Shown here in pieces: positions 9,395 to 17,464 of a stretch of DNA of 64,000 nt. The position numbers and the translations under genes were made by a program. The notes under the pieces are model-generated. The model worked only from the letters and a program-made list of their open reading frames with translations, was not told the origin of the DNA and did not search any database. Origin of the DNA: Ricordea florida (Eukaryota; Cnidaria; Anthozoa; Corallimorpharia; Ricordeidae). The stretch spans positions 14,644,509 through 14,708,508 of the forward strand of contig OX453282.1 in assembly GCA_949710005.1 (NCBI GenBank). The letters are read 5' to 3'. Within the stretch, counting starts at the first letter, position 1, and every line of letters begins with the position of its first letter.

Positions 9395-9787
9395 ATGGCA
9401 ACAATAGCAATGATGTTTGGAGGAGCTATTTTGAATGCATCCGCCTTTGTTGGGGGTTCATATCTTGCAAAATATCTCTCGGGGGATAAAACAGATTCAG
9501 AACGAATAAGACACGATAAGGCATTAGAAAAATATCAAAAAGATTACGCTGAATATCAGGAAAATAGACAGAAACTAATTGCTTGGGAAATGAAGAAAAA
9601 AGATGAAAAATATCAGGCATTAAAAAATCTTTCAAAAACGGATGAAGCTTTGAAATTATATAGTCAAATGCATGAACCAAAATTTTCTGATTATTATAGA
9701 CCCAGTGAAAATCAAAAGATGGGTGAAATGTTATATGTAGGTGGGGGTATGTTAGCGTTGGGTTATATGGCAAGTAAATTCTTTTAG
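9395..9787 (+). CDS. 130-residue membrane protein
   Basis: The protein has a hydrophobic N-terminus (MMFGGAILNASAFVGGSYLA), a long charged helical middle and a second hydrophobic segment at the C-terminus (MLYVGGGMLALGYMASKF). It lacks its own promoter motif and follows the preceding small membrane gene by two bases. It could be an inner-membrane or capsid-associated protein; I cannot assign a family. Confidence 0.65.
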   Translation: MATIAMMFGGAILNASAFVGGSYLAKYLSGDKTDSERIRHDKALEKYQKDYAEYQENRQKLIAWEMKKKDEKYQALKNLSKTDEALKLYSQMHEPKFSDYYRPSENQKMGEMLYVGGGMLALGYMASKFF

Positions 9788-9824
9788 TTAATTGTGTGAC
9801 CAGTTTTCTTCGCGGCCTAAGGGG

Positions 9825-9834
9825 TCTAAAGATT
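9825..9834 (+). promoter_or_regulatory. Promoter motif, TCTA form
   Basis: TCTAAAGATT lies 22 nt before the ATG at 9857 and is followed by TCTTACTGATGAGTAAAA, almost the same as the block before 9174. Confidence 0.65.
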
Positions 9835-9856
9835 TCTTACTGATGAGTAAAAAATC

Positions 9857-11053
9857 ATGGAAGAAGAAGAACCATTAATACCAAAATTTAAAACAACTGA
9901 TCTAGAAGATGATGGAGAAACTATAGAAATGAATCCAATATCATCCACCACTATGGTAATTAACCCCGATGATGCGACATCAGAAACTTCATTTGGCGGT
10001 AGGGATTATGAGAAGGAGGGGGCTAGACCTAAATTACCTAGTGATAAATATGATAATAGGATGGAAGCTTTGCAATACATAAAAAGTTTGTTTCCGGATT
10101 TCAACCCTTTGGATTCTCCATTTACAGCAGAATGGGATAAGGAGGGTAATTTGTTGGTTAAATTGAGTAATCAGAGAAATGCTGTAGAAAATATATTGAT
10201 TGATAAAGATGGAGTAATAAAACTTGATAAGTTGGGTAAAATAATAATAAAAGCTTTAGGTGCTGATTACGAATCCATGCTTATAAAAAATAATAATCTT
10301 TTATCACAATTGAATGAAGCTAATGAACAAAATATGGAATTACTTAATGTAGTTCAGGGATTGGAAGCAACCACAAAAGTATATCCTATGGAGATTGGCC
10401 GATATGAAGAAAGAGAAAAAGAACTACGCCAATTCATTGAGAGACAACAGGTAGAAAAAGCTGAAAATAAAAGCCTTTTTGATGAAACTATTAAACAGAA
10501 TATAGAATTAAAAATACAAGGCGAGAAGCTTTTGGATGAAGTAAAATTATACAAAGAAGAAATAGATAAATATAAGAAGGGAAAATCAAATTTAACAATG
10601 TTAGAACGTAGTAATGAAAGATTACAATCTGACGTTGATAAATTTAGAGAACTATCAAGAAAGAGTATTATTTACAACCAAGAACAATTAGATGATCTGG
10701 AGAGTAAAAATGAAGAAATAATTAAAAATCTACCATTACGAGAGCGATTAAAATATATCTTTAAAAAGTATGGTTTTACAGTATTTGCAGTTTTTAGTGC
10801 TGTTGGTGTGGTTATTGGTGTTATCGTTTCTAATCTTTCTAAAGGCCTATCCACATTAGGTAGGGGTGTTGGTAATGGGTTTAAAGCAATTGGTAAAAAA
10901 CTCGGTGAAATATTACCTGGAATGGTTGGGGCGATTGTAAGCTTTCTTTTCAAAACGGCGGGCGAGGTAATTGGCTTTTTAGGTAAAAATGCTTGGCTTT
11001 TGATAATGGCTGTGGTTCTATATTTTGTGGAAAGGGTAAAGAAGAGTAGATAA
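9857..11053 (+). CDS. 398-residue coiled-coil membrane protein
   Basis: The first 70 residues are acidic and low in complexity. They contain the phrase DYEKEGARPK (residues 50-59), which also occurs in the polymerase. Residues 130-290 are strongly coiled-coil in character. The C-terminal 100 residues alternate hydrophobic helices with a glycine-rich amphipathic stretch (GKGL/GRGVGNGFKAIGKK) and end with a membrane helix and VKKSR. Such a tail could span or disrupt membranes, as expected of a virion entry or scaffold protein, but no known family was recognised. Confidence 0.75.
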   Translation: MEEEEPLIPKFKTTDLEDDGETIEMNPISSTTMVINPDDATSETSFGGRDYEKEGARPKLPSDKYDNRMEALQYIKSLFPDFNPLDSPFTAEWDKEGNLLVKLSNQRNAVENILIDKDGVIKLDKLGKIIIKALGADYESMLIKNNNLLSQLNEANEQNMELLNVVQGLEATTKVYPMEIGRYEEREKELRQFIERQQVEKAENKSLFDETIKQNIELKIQGEKLLDEVKLYKEEIDKYKKGKSNLTMLERSNERLQSDVDKFRELSRKSIIYNQEQLDDLESKNEEIIKNLPLRERLKYIFKKYGFTVFAVFSAVGVVIGVIVSNLSKGLSTLGRGVGNGFKAIGKKLGEILPGMVGAIVSFLFKTAGEVIGFLGKNAWLLIMAVVLYFVERVKKSR

Positions 11054-11071
11054 CAAACCTGGTCGTATCTA

Positions 11072-11081
11072 TTTAAAGATA
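11072..11081 (+). promoter_or_regulatory. Promoter motif
   Basis: TTTAAAGATA lies 24 nt before the ATG at 11106 and is followed by the conserved TGTTGATCAGTAAAA. Confidence 0.6.
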
Positions 11082-11105
11082 TCATGTTGATCAGTAAAAT
11101 ACAAT

Positions 11106-11747
11106 ATGGATGACTACAATAGAATTTATCCTAATGCGCCTGTTAATTCAGACCCGAGTTCCTCATTTAATACTGTTAATTTCAGACTACAAAAGTCATG
11201 CGAAGTACTACAAAATCTTGAGAAGGAAACTAAACATTACGAAGATGTTAGGAAAAAGTATAATCGTGCGAGAGGTATATTTACAAAAATAAGTGTTTGT
11301 AGTGGAGTGATTTCAGTTATACTATCTTCAAGTGGGCTTGGAACCTCCCTTACTGGTTTTGGTGCTGTTGTTGGTATCCCATTGGGTGCAGTGGGAGGAA
11401 TTTGTGGGGTAATATCGGTTGGATTCGGTTCGGCTTCTAAAAAACTTTCACATAAAGTTAGTAAACATGAACAGACAGTTTCTTTAGCAAAAGCAAAAGT
11501 AAACACTATTCACGACTTGGCTTCAAAGGCTCTAAAAGATAACGCTATATCCGACCAAGAATTTTCATTAATTTTATCAGAGGTGGATAAGTTTGAAAAA
11601 CTAAAACTCGAAATCCGACAGAAAAACAGGAAAGATGGGGAAAAAAACTTAAATATGAATCAGATAAGAACAGAGGTTCGAGCGGAAATTATAAAGGAGT
11701 TAACCAGTCCCGAACTTGGAAATTTTCATATGAGAGAACGCCAGTAG
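11106..11747 (+). CDS. 213-residue protein with glycine-rich membrane hairpin
   Basis: An N-terminal helical region of about 55 residues is followed by a glycine/serine-rich hydrophobic stretch (about residues 60-115) that could form a helical hairpin in a membrane. A charged helical C-terminus comes next. This layout recalls apolipoprotein-L-like or colicin-like hairpins, but I saw no diagnostic motif. It probably shares a transcript with the next gene, which begins 53 nt downstream behind only a weak motif-like sequence. Confidence 0.65.
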   Translation: MDDYNRIYPNAPVNSDPSSSFNTVNFRLQKSCEVLQNLEKETKHYEDVRKKYNRARGIFTKISVCSGVISVILSSSGLGTSLTGFGAVVGIPLGAVGGICGVISVGFGSASKKLSHKVSKHEQTVSLAKAKVNTIHDLASKALKDNAISDQEFSLILSEVDKFEKLKLEIRQKNRKDGEKNLNMNQIRTEVRAEIIKELTSPELGNFHMRERQ

Positions 11748-11800
11748 GATGGAATTGTTATGCTGGTATTAGAAAAGAGGTGATTTAAAAGCAACAGGTT

Positions 11801-13375
11801 ATGAACAAAAAAATGTCATTATTCAATGATTTCAGAAATAAATATCCAAAGGCAAATCAAAGTCAATTTGAATTTGTGTCTGATTCGTATGGCGGATATA
11901 TTAAATGGAAAGTTGATGGTACAACAATAATGTCAAATGATGATCCTACTGGAAAAACATGGATTGATAATATTTCGCCTCGTTTGAAAAAACTTTTATG
12001 GAAAGATTTAGGATTGGATGACAGTGAGTTGATTTCATTTCCTGAAAGTTTAACCATAACAAATCAATCTTATCCAATACCTGCTATTAAATTTGATGAC
12101 TTTACAACTGATATAACAAAAATGCTAACCTATCTTGATATATACGTTTCAAATACGAAGAAATTTACCGCAAAGATGAGAGACATATTTACATCTCAAG
12201 TTGTAACATTCAAATCTGGAAAACAGAGTAGAAAATGGTTGAACTCCCCTGATATGAATTATTGGCCTCAACAACTTAACTTTGCAGTTTGGTGTGCAAC
12301 ATCTGGTTGCGGTATAAGTCCTTTTGAAAGTCTAAATTATCCCAGAGTAGTGAGTAGCTTCATAAAATTCCACATATATTTCACAATAAGGAGGATATTA
12401 TATGAATTGAAACTACCTTTGCCCGATGAGCAACCTTTTGTAATAAATAATAATCCTTATAGTAAAGTTGCATATCAACGATTGTGTGCAGAATTTGGAA
12501 TTGCCAATAATTCCGATTTTAGATGGAAAGGGGGTAGAAACGGCGGATTGGGAGATATATTCCTTGATTATGGTTCAGGATATCGTGGAAAAGGAGGGGG
12601 ATATCAAAATGTACATATTGTAAGGAATTATGATGTTGAAGCGAATAAATGGCCCGGTGAAGGTAATAAATTCGCTGATGAAGGTGGAAAGAAGGAAAAA
12701 GGTAATTTAATTTCATTTATCCGTAATGATGACTTTGATGATTACAAATATGCTTGGTTTATCCCAACAAGCGGACATGGGCTCACTAAAGCCGGACTTG
12801 GTAGATTGAATCGATCCGCCGAAGCTTTTGTTTACTGTATATTGGGAGCACAAGTCAACACTAGAAATTCGATTTATGGTAATGGTGGTGGAGCGATAGA
12901 GACTCAACAAGAATTCTTGGCTTTATTTGAAAGTAGTGTGATCGAAAATGACATTTCTAGTTCTATTCAAAGATATCAATTAGCTGTACAAGAAGCGAAA
13001 TTACGGCTTGATTTAGCTATTGCTCCTGGCGTGTGGTTGATGCCGAGTAATATGATAATAAACACTGAAAGCGTGACAGGTTTTAATAACAAACTTTTGA
13101 AAGCGAGTAATGATATGAATTTTGGCGTGAATAATTCCCTAAACACTGAAGCAAAACAAGTTGGAATAAGTCATAACTTGGGATCTTCAAAGTTAAAGTT
13201 ACCTCATATAACTGAAACGAATAAAACCCCGAAGGAACCAAAACCAGACTCGACAAAACAGGAAATCCGCAGTACCAGCTCCGCTGAAAATAATATTGAC
13301 TCAACGCAGCATGAAAAGAATATATTAGCATTGACAGTTGTTGCGGGTGGATTAGCGTGGTTTCTATTTCGGTAA
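11801..13375 (+). CDS. 524-residue unknown, tail-anchored
   Basis: This large protein has a soluble body of about 420 residues rich in aromatic and glycine residues, then a low-complexity Lys/Pro/Ser linker. A single hydrophobic segment (ILALTVVAGGLAWFLF) lies at the extreme C-terminus, so it would be tail-anchored. I do not recognise it. Its size and its place beside the penton-like gene make a minor virion protein plausible. It is preceded by GAGGTGATTTAAAA, a phrase also found just before the gene at 8069. Confidence 0.7.
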   Translation: MNKKMSLFNDFRNKYPKANQSQFEFVSDSYGGYIKWKVDGTTIMSNDDPTGKTWIDNISPRLKKLLWKDLGLDDSELISFPESLTITNQSYPIPAIKFDDFTTDITKMLTYLDIYVSNTKKFTAKMRDIFTSQVVTFKSGKQSRKWLNSPDMNYWPQQLNFAVWCATSGCGISPFESLNYPRVVSSFIKFHIYFTIRRILYELKLPLPDEQPFVINNNPYSKVAYQRLCAEFGIANNSDFRWKGGRNGGLGDIFLDYGSGYRGKGGGYQNVHIVRNYDVEANKWPGEGNKFADEGGKKEKGNLISFIRNDDFDDYKYAWFIPTSGHGLTKAGLGRLNRSAEAFVYCILGAQVNTRNSIYGNGGGAIETQQEFLALFESSVIENDISSSIQRYQLAVQEAKLRLDLAIAPGVWLMPSNMIINTESVTGFNNKLLKASNDMNFGVNNSLNTEAKQVGISHNLGSSKLKLPHITETNKTPKEPKPDSTKQEIRSTSSAENNIDSTQHEKNILALTVVAGGLAWFLFR

Positions 13376-13390
13376 ATGGCTGGATTTTTC

Positions 13391-13645
13391 AGCTTACGCG
13401 TAAGTCGATTTTTTACTACAGGTTAATTAACATAACAATTTTTCCCCGCTTACGCGTAAGTCGATTTTTTTACTACAGGTTAATTAACATAACAATTTTT
13501 ACCGGCTTACGCGTAAGTCGATTTTTTTTACTACAGGTTAATTAACATAACAATTTTTACCGGCTTACGCGTAAGTCGATTTTTTACTACAGGTTAATTA
13601 ACATAACAATTTTTACCGGCTTACGCGTAAGTCGATTTTTACCAA
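13391..13645 (+). repeat. 56-58 bp palindrome-bearing tandem array
   Basis: Five copies of the 12-bp palindrome CTTACGCGTAAG start at 13393, 13449, 13506, 13564 and 13620. The spacers contain a second palindrome, GTTAATTAAC, four times. The array fills the gap between two same-strand genes. Iterated palindromes with constant spacing are typical of origins and of binding sites for dimeric factors. Confidence 0.92.
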
Positions 13646-13663
13646 AGGTGGTTATTATATAAA

Positions 13664-13673
13664 TTTAAAGACC
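13664..13673 (+). promoter_or_regulatory. Promoter motif with TATA-like sequence
   Basis: TATATAAATTTAAAGACC (13656-13673) ends 18 nt before the ATG at 13692. It combines a TATA-like run with a slightly altered form of the element 1 motif. Confidence 0.55.
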
Positions 13674-13691
13674 AGCTTCGCTGAAAACAAA

Positions 13692-14327
13692 ATGTTAAGC
13701 ATAACAATGTATGAGTCTGAAACTAGGATTTATTTAGATCCGCCGCTGAAAAATCTTAGGGAGATACAACTATTGGATTGTAACATACAAACCAAACGAT
13801 TGATTAATTTTAAGGATAAACAGATAATATTAAATGATAAGAATCAATCCGTCATAATAATTCAACCCGGCACATATTCGCTTCGTAATATTCAAGCAAT
13901 ATTTCTTAATGATCCTGATGTGGAAAAGATAACAATAATTGAGACTGATACTGTTGACTATCTTTATTCCAATAAAAATTTTAAAGTTAAACTTACGAGA
14001 GGTTTGGGGTTTGGTTTAGGCGTTCCTGATGTAATAAATCCGGGTAAATTATACCCCATAAATATTCAGATTAAGGAACCACTGAGACTTATGTGTAGTA
14101 TAGTGGATAATAAATTTTCATATATGAATAAAACCAAAAATGGAGAAATTGGGAAACTATCACCATCACAACTACTTGCAAACGTGCCCTCAAAGGATTA
14201 TCCAACAATTCCAGTTCGAAAATATGATACTCTAATAAACCACTTTGATTTAAGCATATTAGACAATCAATGGGAAAAACTTGATCTGAAGGGTTCCCCT
14301 ATAACTTTTAGTTTAAGATTTAGATAA
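13692..14327 (+). CDS. Candidate penton (minor capsid) protein, element 1
   Basis: This 211-residue beta-rich protein opens with a pattern typical of Polinton penton proteins: DPPLKN, then a strand EIQLLDC, then PGTYSL. Later come PINIQIKEPLRLMC and, near the end, a segment ending in DLKGSPITFSLRF. A single jelly-roll vertex protein is the natural partner of the double-jelly-roll capsid protein. The second Polinton has a penton with a comparable opening at 46498. The assignment rests on layout and position. Confidence 0.6.
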   Translation: MLSITMYESETRIYLDPPLKNLREIQLLDCNIQTKRLINFKDKQIILNDKNQSVIIIQPGTYSLRNIQAIFLNDPDVEKITIIETDTVDYLYSNKNFKVKLTRGLGFGLGVPDVINPGKLYPINIQIKEPLRLMCSIVDNKFSYMNKTKNGEIGKLSPSQLLANVPSKDYPTIPVRKYDTLINHFDLSILDNQWEKLDLKGSPITFSLRFR

Positions 14328-14557
14328 ATTTTTGTTATGTAACTCAAGTAAGGGTTATATAACATAAATTAAAATTTGTATTACTACTTTCATCCCTTCA
14401 AACAATTTTTATATTAAAACTAACCTCAAATGAATTAATAAATATTTCTTTTTCAATTTTATGTATTTTTACTCCATTTGTAGTAAATTCTCTCATTCCC
14501 CCAATAAGTAACAAATTTTAAAACCAAAAAATTATTTGGATCAATATTTGTCGTAAT
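14328..14557. other. AT-rich gap in element 1
   Basis: This is a convergent intergenic stretch between the penton-like gene and the minus-strand zinc-repeat gene. I see no ORF or clear repeat. Confidence 0.5.
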
Positions 14558-15265
14558 TCATTTTTTAATTTTACATTCTCTACAATGCGCCTTCTGTTTT
14601 TTATGTTCACATATTTGTGTTCCTCCACAATCTTTACAATGAGTTTTCTGTTTTTCATGTATACATAATTGCGACCCGCCACATTCTTTACAATGAGTTT
14701 TCTGTTTATTGTGTATACAAAAGTTTGATCCTTTACATTCTTTACAACAATACTTTATTTTTTCGTGAATACATAATTGCGACCCGCAACACTCCTTACA
14801 AAAATATTTGCTCTTTTTATGGATACAATAATATTTATTATTAATAGCTTCGTTTTTAATTTCATTAATAATTTCCTCCTCTGGAAATTTTTTAATACCT
14901 TTAATTAAATTTTCTTTATTCATTTTTGTTCTTCCTTTTATTTTCAACTCTTTTGCAATATTTTTTAATTGGTGAAAATTTAAATCTTTTAGTTGTTCCA
15001 TATTCTTTTGATTAGTCATATTTTTTATGGGGGGCGGCTCCGCTGTAGTTTGTGGTGTTGGTATACGCGGTCTTGGATTTGGCCCCTCTGGAGTTTGTGG
15101 TCTATTATCAATAAGTCCTTGTCGGTAATTTTCCAAATCTTCATTTGTATTAATTCCCCTCTCTCGCAATGCTTGAATTTTTTCCGCTTTACGTAAACTA
15201 GACCAACCAGGTATTCTCAATTCTTTTACAATTTTCTTTAATTCAGAATCTTTTAATTGTTCCAT
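14558..15265 (-). CDS. SAP/Rho_N-like plus CxH-CxxC repeat protein
   Basis: The 235-residue product starts in the right TIR, so its first 80 or so residues are nearly the same as the polymerase N-terminus. A second, diverged copy of the helical module follows (MEQLKDLNFHQLKN and on). About five 18-residue repeats then each carry a C-x-H pair and a later C-x2-C (for example CIHEKQKTHCKDC), so each could bind zinc. Similar repeats occur in large DNA viruses and protists. A shorter relative is at 63113-63580. A DNA-binding regulator or terminal-repeat-binding protein is a reasonable guess. Confidence 0.8.
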   Translation of the reverse strand: MEQLKDSELKKIVKELRIPGWSSLRKAEKIQALRERGINTNEDLENYRQGLIDNRPQTPEGPNPRPRIPTPQTTAEPPPIKNMTNQKNMEQLKDLNFHQLKNIAKELKIKGRTKMNKENLIKGIKKFPEEEIINEIKNEAINNKYYCIHKKSKYFCKECCGSQLCIHEKIKYCCKECKGSNFCIHNKQKTHCKECGGSQLCIHEKQKTHCKDCGGTQICEHKKQKAHCRECKIKK

Positions 15266-15434
15266 ACTTCATAAAATTATTTTAAATCTTTAAACTATAA
15301 TTCATTTTTTTGAAAAAAATCTTAAAATCGGCTTACAAAAATAAATCTTAAAATCGGCTTACAAAAATAAATCTTAAAATCGGCTTACAAAAATAAATCT
15401 TAAAATCGGCCTATTTTTACGGTAACATACTACT
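15003..15434 (-). repeat. Right terminal inverted repeat of element 1
   Basis: This is the inverted counterpart of 173-673. It carries about three full 26-bp units plus a partial one (about 15313-15410), the promoter motif and the start of the minus-strand gene. Confidence 0.88.
15285..15294 (-). promoter_or_regulatory. Promoter motif in right TIR
   Basis: TTTAAAGATT on the minus strand lies 19 nt before the ATG at 15265. It is the inverted copy of the motif at 391. Confidence 0.7.
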
Positions 15435-16253
15435 CGCAAACTCTCACACGAAAACTACATTTCAAAGGTTCATAACAAATATATGGACAACCACATGCAG
15501 TCTTCATTCAGTTTTTACAAAGTCGGGGGCAGATTTAGTGACAACTATGACTAGTATTAATATATAGATTTAGCCAAGCCTAAAAGCGGGGCTCCCGTTT
15601 AGTCCTTTCATTTCACTTTAAACTGTAAAAGCATTCTAAAATATTGCGAAGGAATTTACAAGCGTTTTTAACTATAATTTAGTGTCGAGGGCGGTTAACT
15701 CGCTATGATTTTTGTCTTAACTTTCGTCTGCCATAAGTACGGTCTTTCTACCTACAAAGTCATGGAGTATATTCTACAAAAAACACAAATTATCAATGTA
15801 CTGTATTCTATTCCTGATGAAATTAACCATTCTTTTTGCGTAAATGTATTTAAAATATTTGTACACGCTACTGGGAAATGCAAGACACAACTCTTGTCAT
15901 TTTCGTGTTAAAACGAACACCTCGGTAAAATAAATGTTTACTCCAAGGTATGGTAAAATGTATGCAAAAGGGCTTAGATATAACTATCTATATAAAAACA
16001 CATTTAGACAGTTCCGCTAGCATTTTTTACTTAATTAAGCTTGATATCTAAGTTCCAGTATATAGCCTGCATGGAAGCAAAATAAATGTAAATGTGTTTC
16101 CTTTTTGTTATGTTATAATTAAATTGAGTTATGGATGCCACTCAAATTGAATTATTAAATGAAATCGTAAAATTATTAAGCACTCAAGAACTTCAGGGTT
16201 TCCTTCAATCCTATAATTCATAATCATGAGCAAAAAACCTTCTCTGCTTTACC

Positions 16254-16712
16254 CTACGAGCCGAGGTTTCTCTCTTGCATGGCTTTTAGCAGGGTATCTC
16301 GGCGTTCTTCGCTACAATTTTGTCTGTTTTCCACAGCACGGAGTCTTTCCGCTTCTCGGCGTTCTTCGCTAAAATTTTGTCTGTTTTCCACAGCACAGAG
16401 TCTTTCCGCTTCTCGGCACTCTTCGCTACAATTTTGTCCGTTTTCCACAGCACGGAGTCTTTCCCCTTCTCGGCGTTCTTCGTTAACATTTTGTCTGTTT
16501 TCTCGAGCCCGGACTCTTTCTGCTTGTCGGCGTTCTTCGCTATAATTTCGTCTCCTTTCTCTTTCCCGAGCTCGCCTTCTTTGGCGATTTTCTTCGCTCA
16601 TTCTTCCCCAGTTAATTCTTGCTCTCTTCCGCTCTCTTTCCCGTTGCTCTTCACCTGAACCCTGTGTTCTGCAAATTATATTTTCTCTGCTATTGTTTGT
16701 TGACAATAGCAA
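16254..16712 (-). CDS. Arg/Glu-rich 19-residue repeat ORF in Helentron-like copy 1
   Basis: This 152-residue ORF is made of 19-residue repeats around AERLRAVENRQNCSEE (57-bp DNA units). Such Arg/Glu-rich repeats resemble the N-terminal region of some Helitron-encoded proteins. It may be a leftover exon of a larger protein. Because the DNA repeats, all frames stay open, so coding status is uncertain. Confidence 0.4.
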   Translation of the reverse strand: MLLSTNNSRENIICRTQGSGEEQRERERKRARINWGRMSEENRQRRRARERERRRNYSEERRQAERVRARENRQNVNEERREGERLRAVENGQNCSEECREAERLCAVENRQNFSEERREAERLRAVENRQNCSEERRDTLLKAMQERNLGS

Positions 16713-17044
16713 TAGAAATTGTTTCGTTTATCCTTTAGTAAAACTTTAACAGTGTAGAGTAATAATATCGTCTCAAAAAATGCAATGAACTGAAAATTTC
16801 TTTTTCAGTCGTCAACACAATTTCCCGCCAAAAATACGCAGGCTACCAGAACTCGATGAGTTAACACATGAGCCCACAATTTGGTCATGTGATGCTGGTC
16901 AGTGGCTATCCCGTTTTGACAGCTGTCAATTGACCATATTGTGAATGTCCAATATAAAAGAGGTGGATTTGCCAAGACACGCCTGAGATACCCCTCCCTT
17001 CCTTTTGATAGTCTCCCCTACCTTACCCGTACAATCTGTAGACG

Positions 17045-17077
17045 CGTACGTACGTACGTACGTACGTACGCTCCGTC
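17045..17077. repeat. (ACGT)n microsatellite
   Basis: A run of GTAC/ACGT units inside the Helentron-like element. The related copy has a similar, interrupted tract at about 35107-35138. Confidence 0.9.
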
Positions 17078-17183
17078 AGTCACGTGACAACCAAAAGAAG
17101 AAAGGTTGACCATATTCCATGAGTATGGAATACGCGAAGCGCGCGTGGGAGCCCCGCTATTAATAAGTAATCATACGGTTTGA

Positions 17184-17239
17184 TCTCGTTCAATTTGGGA
17201 TTCCACCTCGTTACCAGTGCCTTCGGGCTGACATGAGAT
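17184..17239 (+). repeat. DIRS left inverted terminal repeat
   Basis: The segment around TTCCACCTCGTTACCAGTGC matches the reverse complement of 59083-59139 with a few differences. Confidence 0.75.
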
Positions 17240-17464
17240 AGCAAGGGCATGCGTCAACTCAGTGCAACGCAACGTCAGCGCACGAGATCTACGTCTTTGG
17301 AACTCGTGGGCTTTTTGTGATAGAAAACTTGGTTTCTTCACAGCAGTCACACAAATCTGACAACGACTTATCTAAGAAGGTGGTATAAGTACCACTTGTT
17401 GTCTGAAACCCTGCTTGTCTGGGTTCATCTTGTTTTTAAATCAGTGGAATTGGTGTTCGCCGCC

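Larger units (their letters stand above)
173..15434 (+). mobile_element. Element 1: complete Polinton/adintovirus-like provirus
   Basis: The element starts AGTAGTATGTTACCG and ends with the reverse complement of the same sequence. It is flanked on both sides by CGCAA (168-172 and 15435-15439), a perfect 5-bp target duplication. Inside are a protein-primed family B DNA polymerase, an RVE integrase, a candidate double-jelly-roll capsid protein, an A32-type packaging ATPase, a penton-like protein and several membrane proteins, which is the core set of Polintons and adintoviruses. All thirteen long ORFs are unbroken, and the DNA is far more AT-rich than the elements to its right. Both points suggest a recent insertion. 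I found no adenain-like maturation protease. It may be an endogenous virus rather than a plain transposon, but that is inference. Confidence 0.9.
15556..17165 (+). mobile_element. Helentron-like element, copy 1
   Basis: A second copy lies inverted at about 35008-37278. Shared features are a 12-bp inverted pair, AGCGGGGCTCCC about 30 bp inside the left end and GGGAGCCCCGCT at the right end. Near the right end there are GC-rich hairpin sequences, an (ACGT)n tract and a coding minisatellite. Offset inverted repeats and internal tandem repeats are typical of Helitron2/Helentron elements and their non-autonomous forms. No helicase is present, so this copy is non-autonomous. The central part (about 15960-16250) differs between the copies. 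The exact ends are uncertain. Confidence 0.5.

Noticed and set aside
15705-15911. 68-codon ORF left of Helentron-like copy 1's repeat ORF
   Set aside because: The matching region of copy 2 (36890-37135) does not keep the frame, so it is probably not coding.
16279-16658. Ser/Phe-rich ORFs opposite the Arg/Glu-rich repeat ORF (and the equivalents at 35472-36293, minus strand)
   Set aside because: They are antisense readings of the 57-bp minisatellite. The Arg/Glu-rich sense frame resembles known Helitron-type sequence better, though even that is uncertain.
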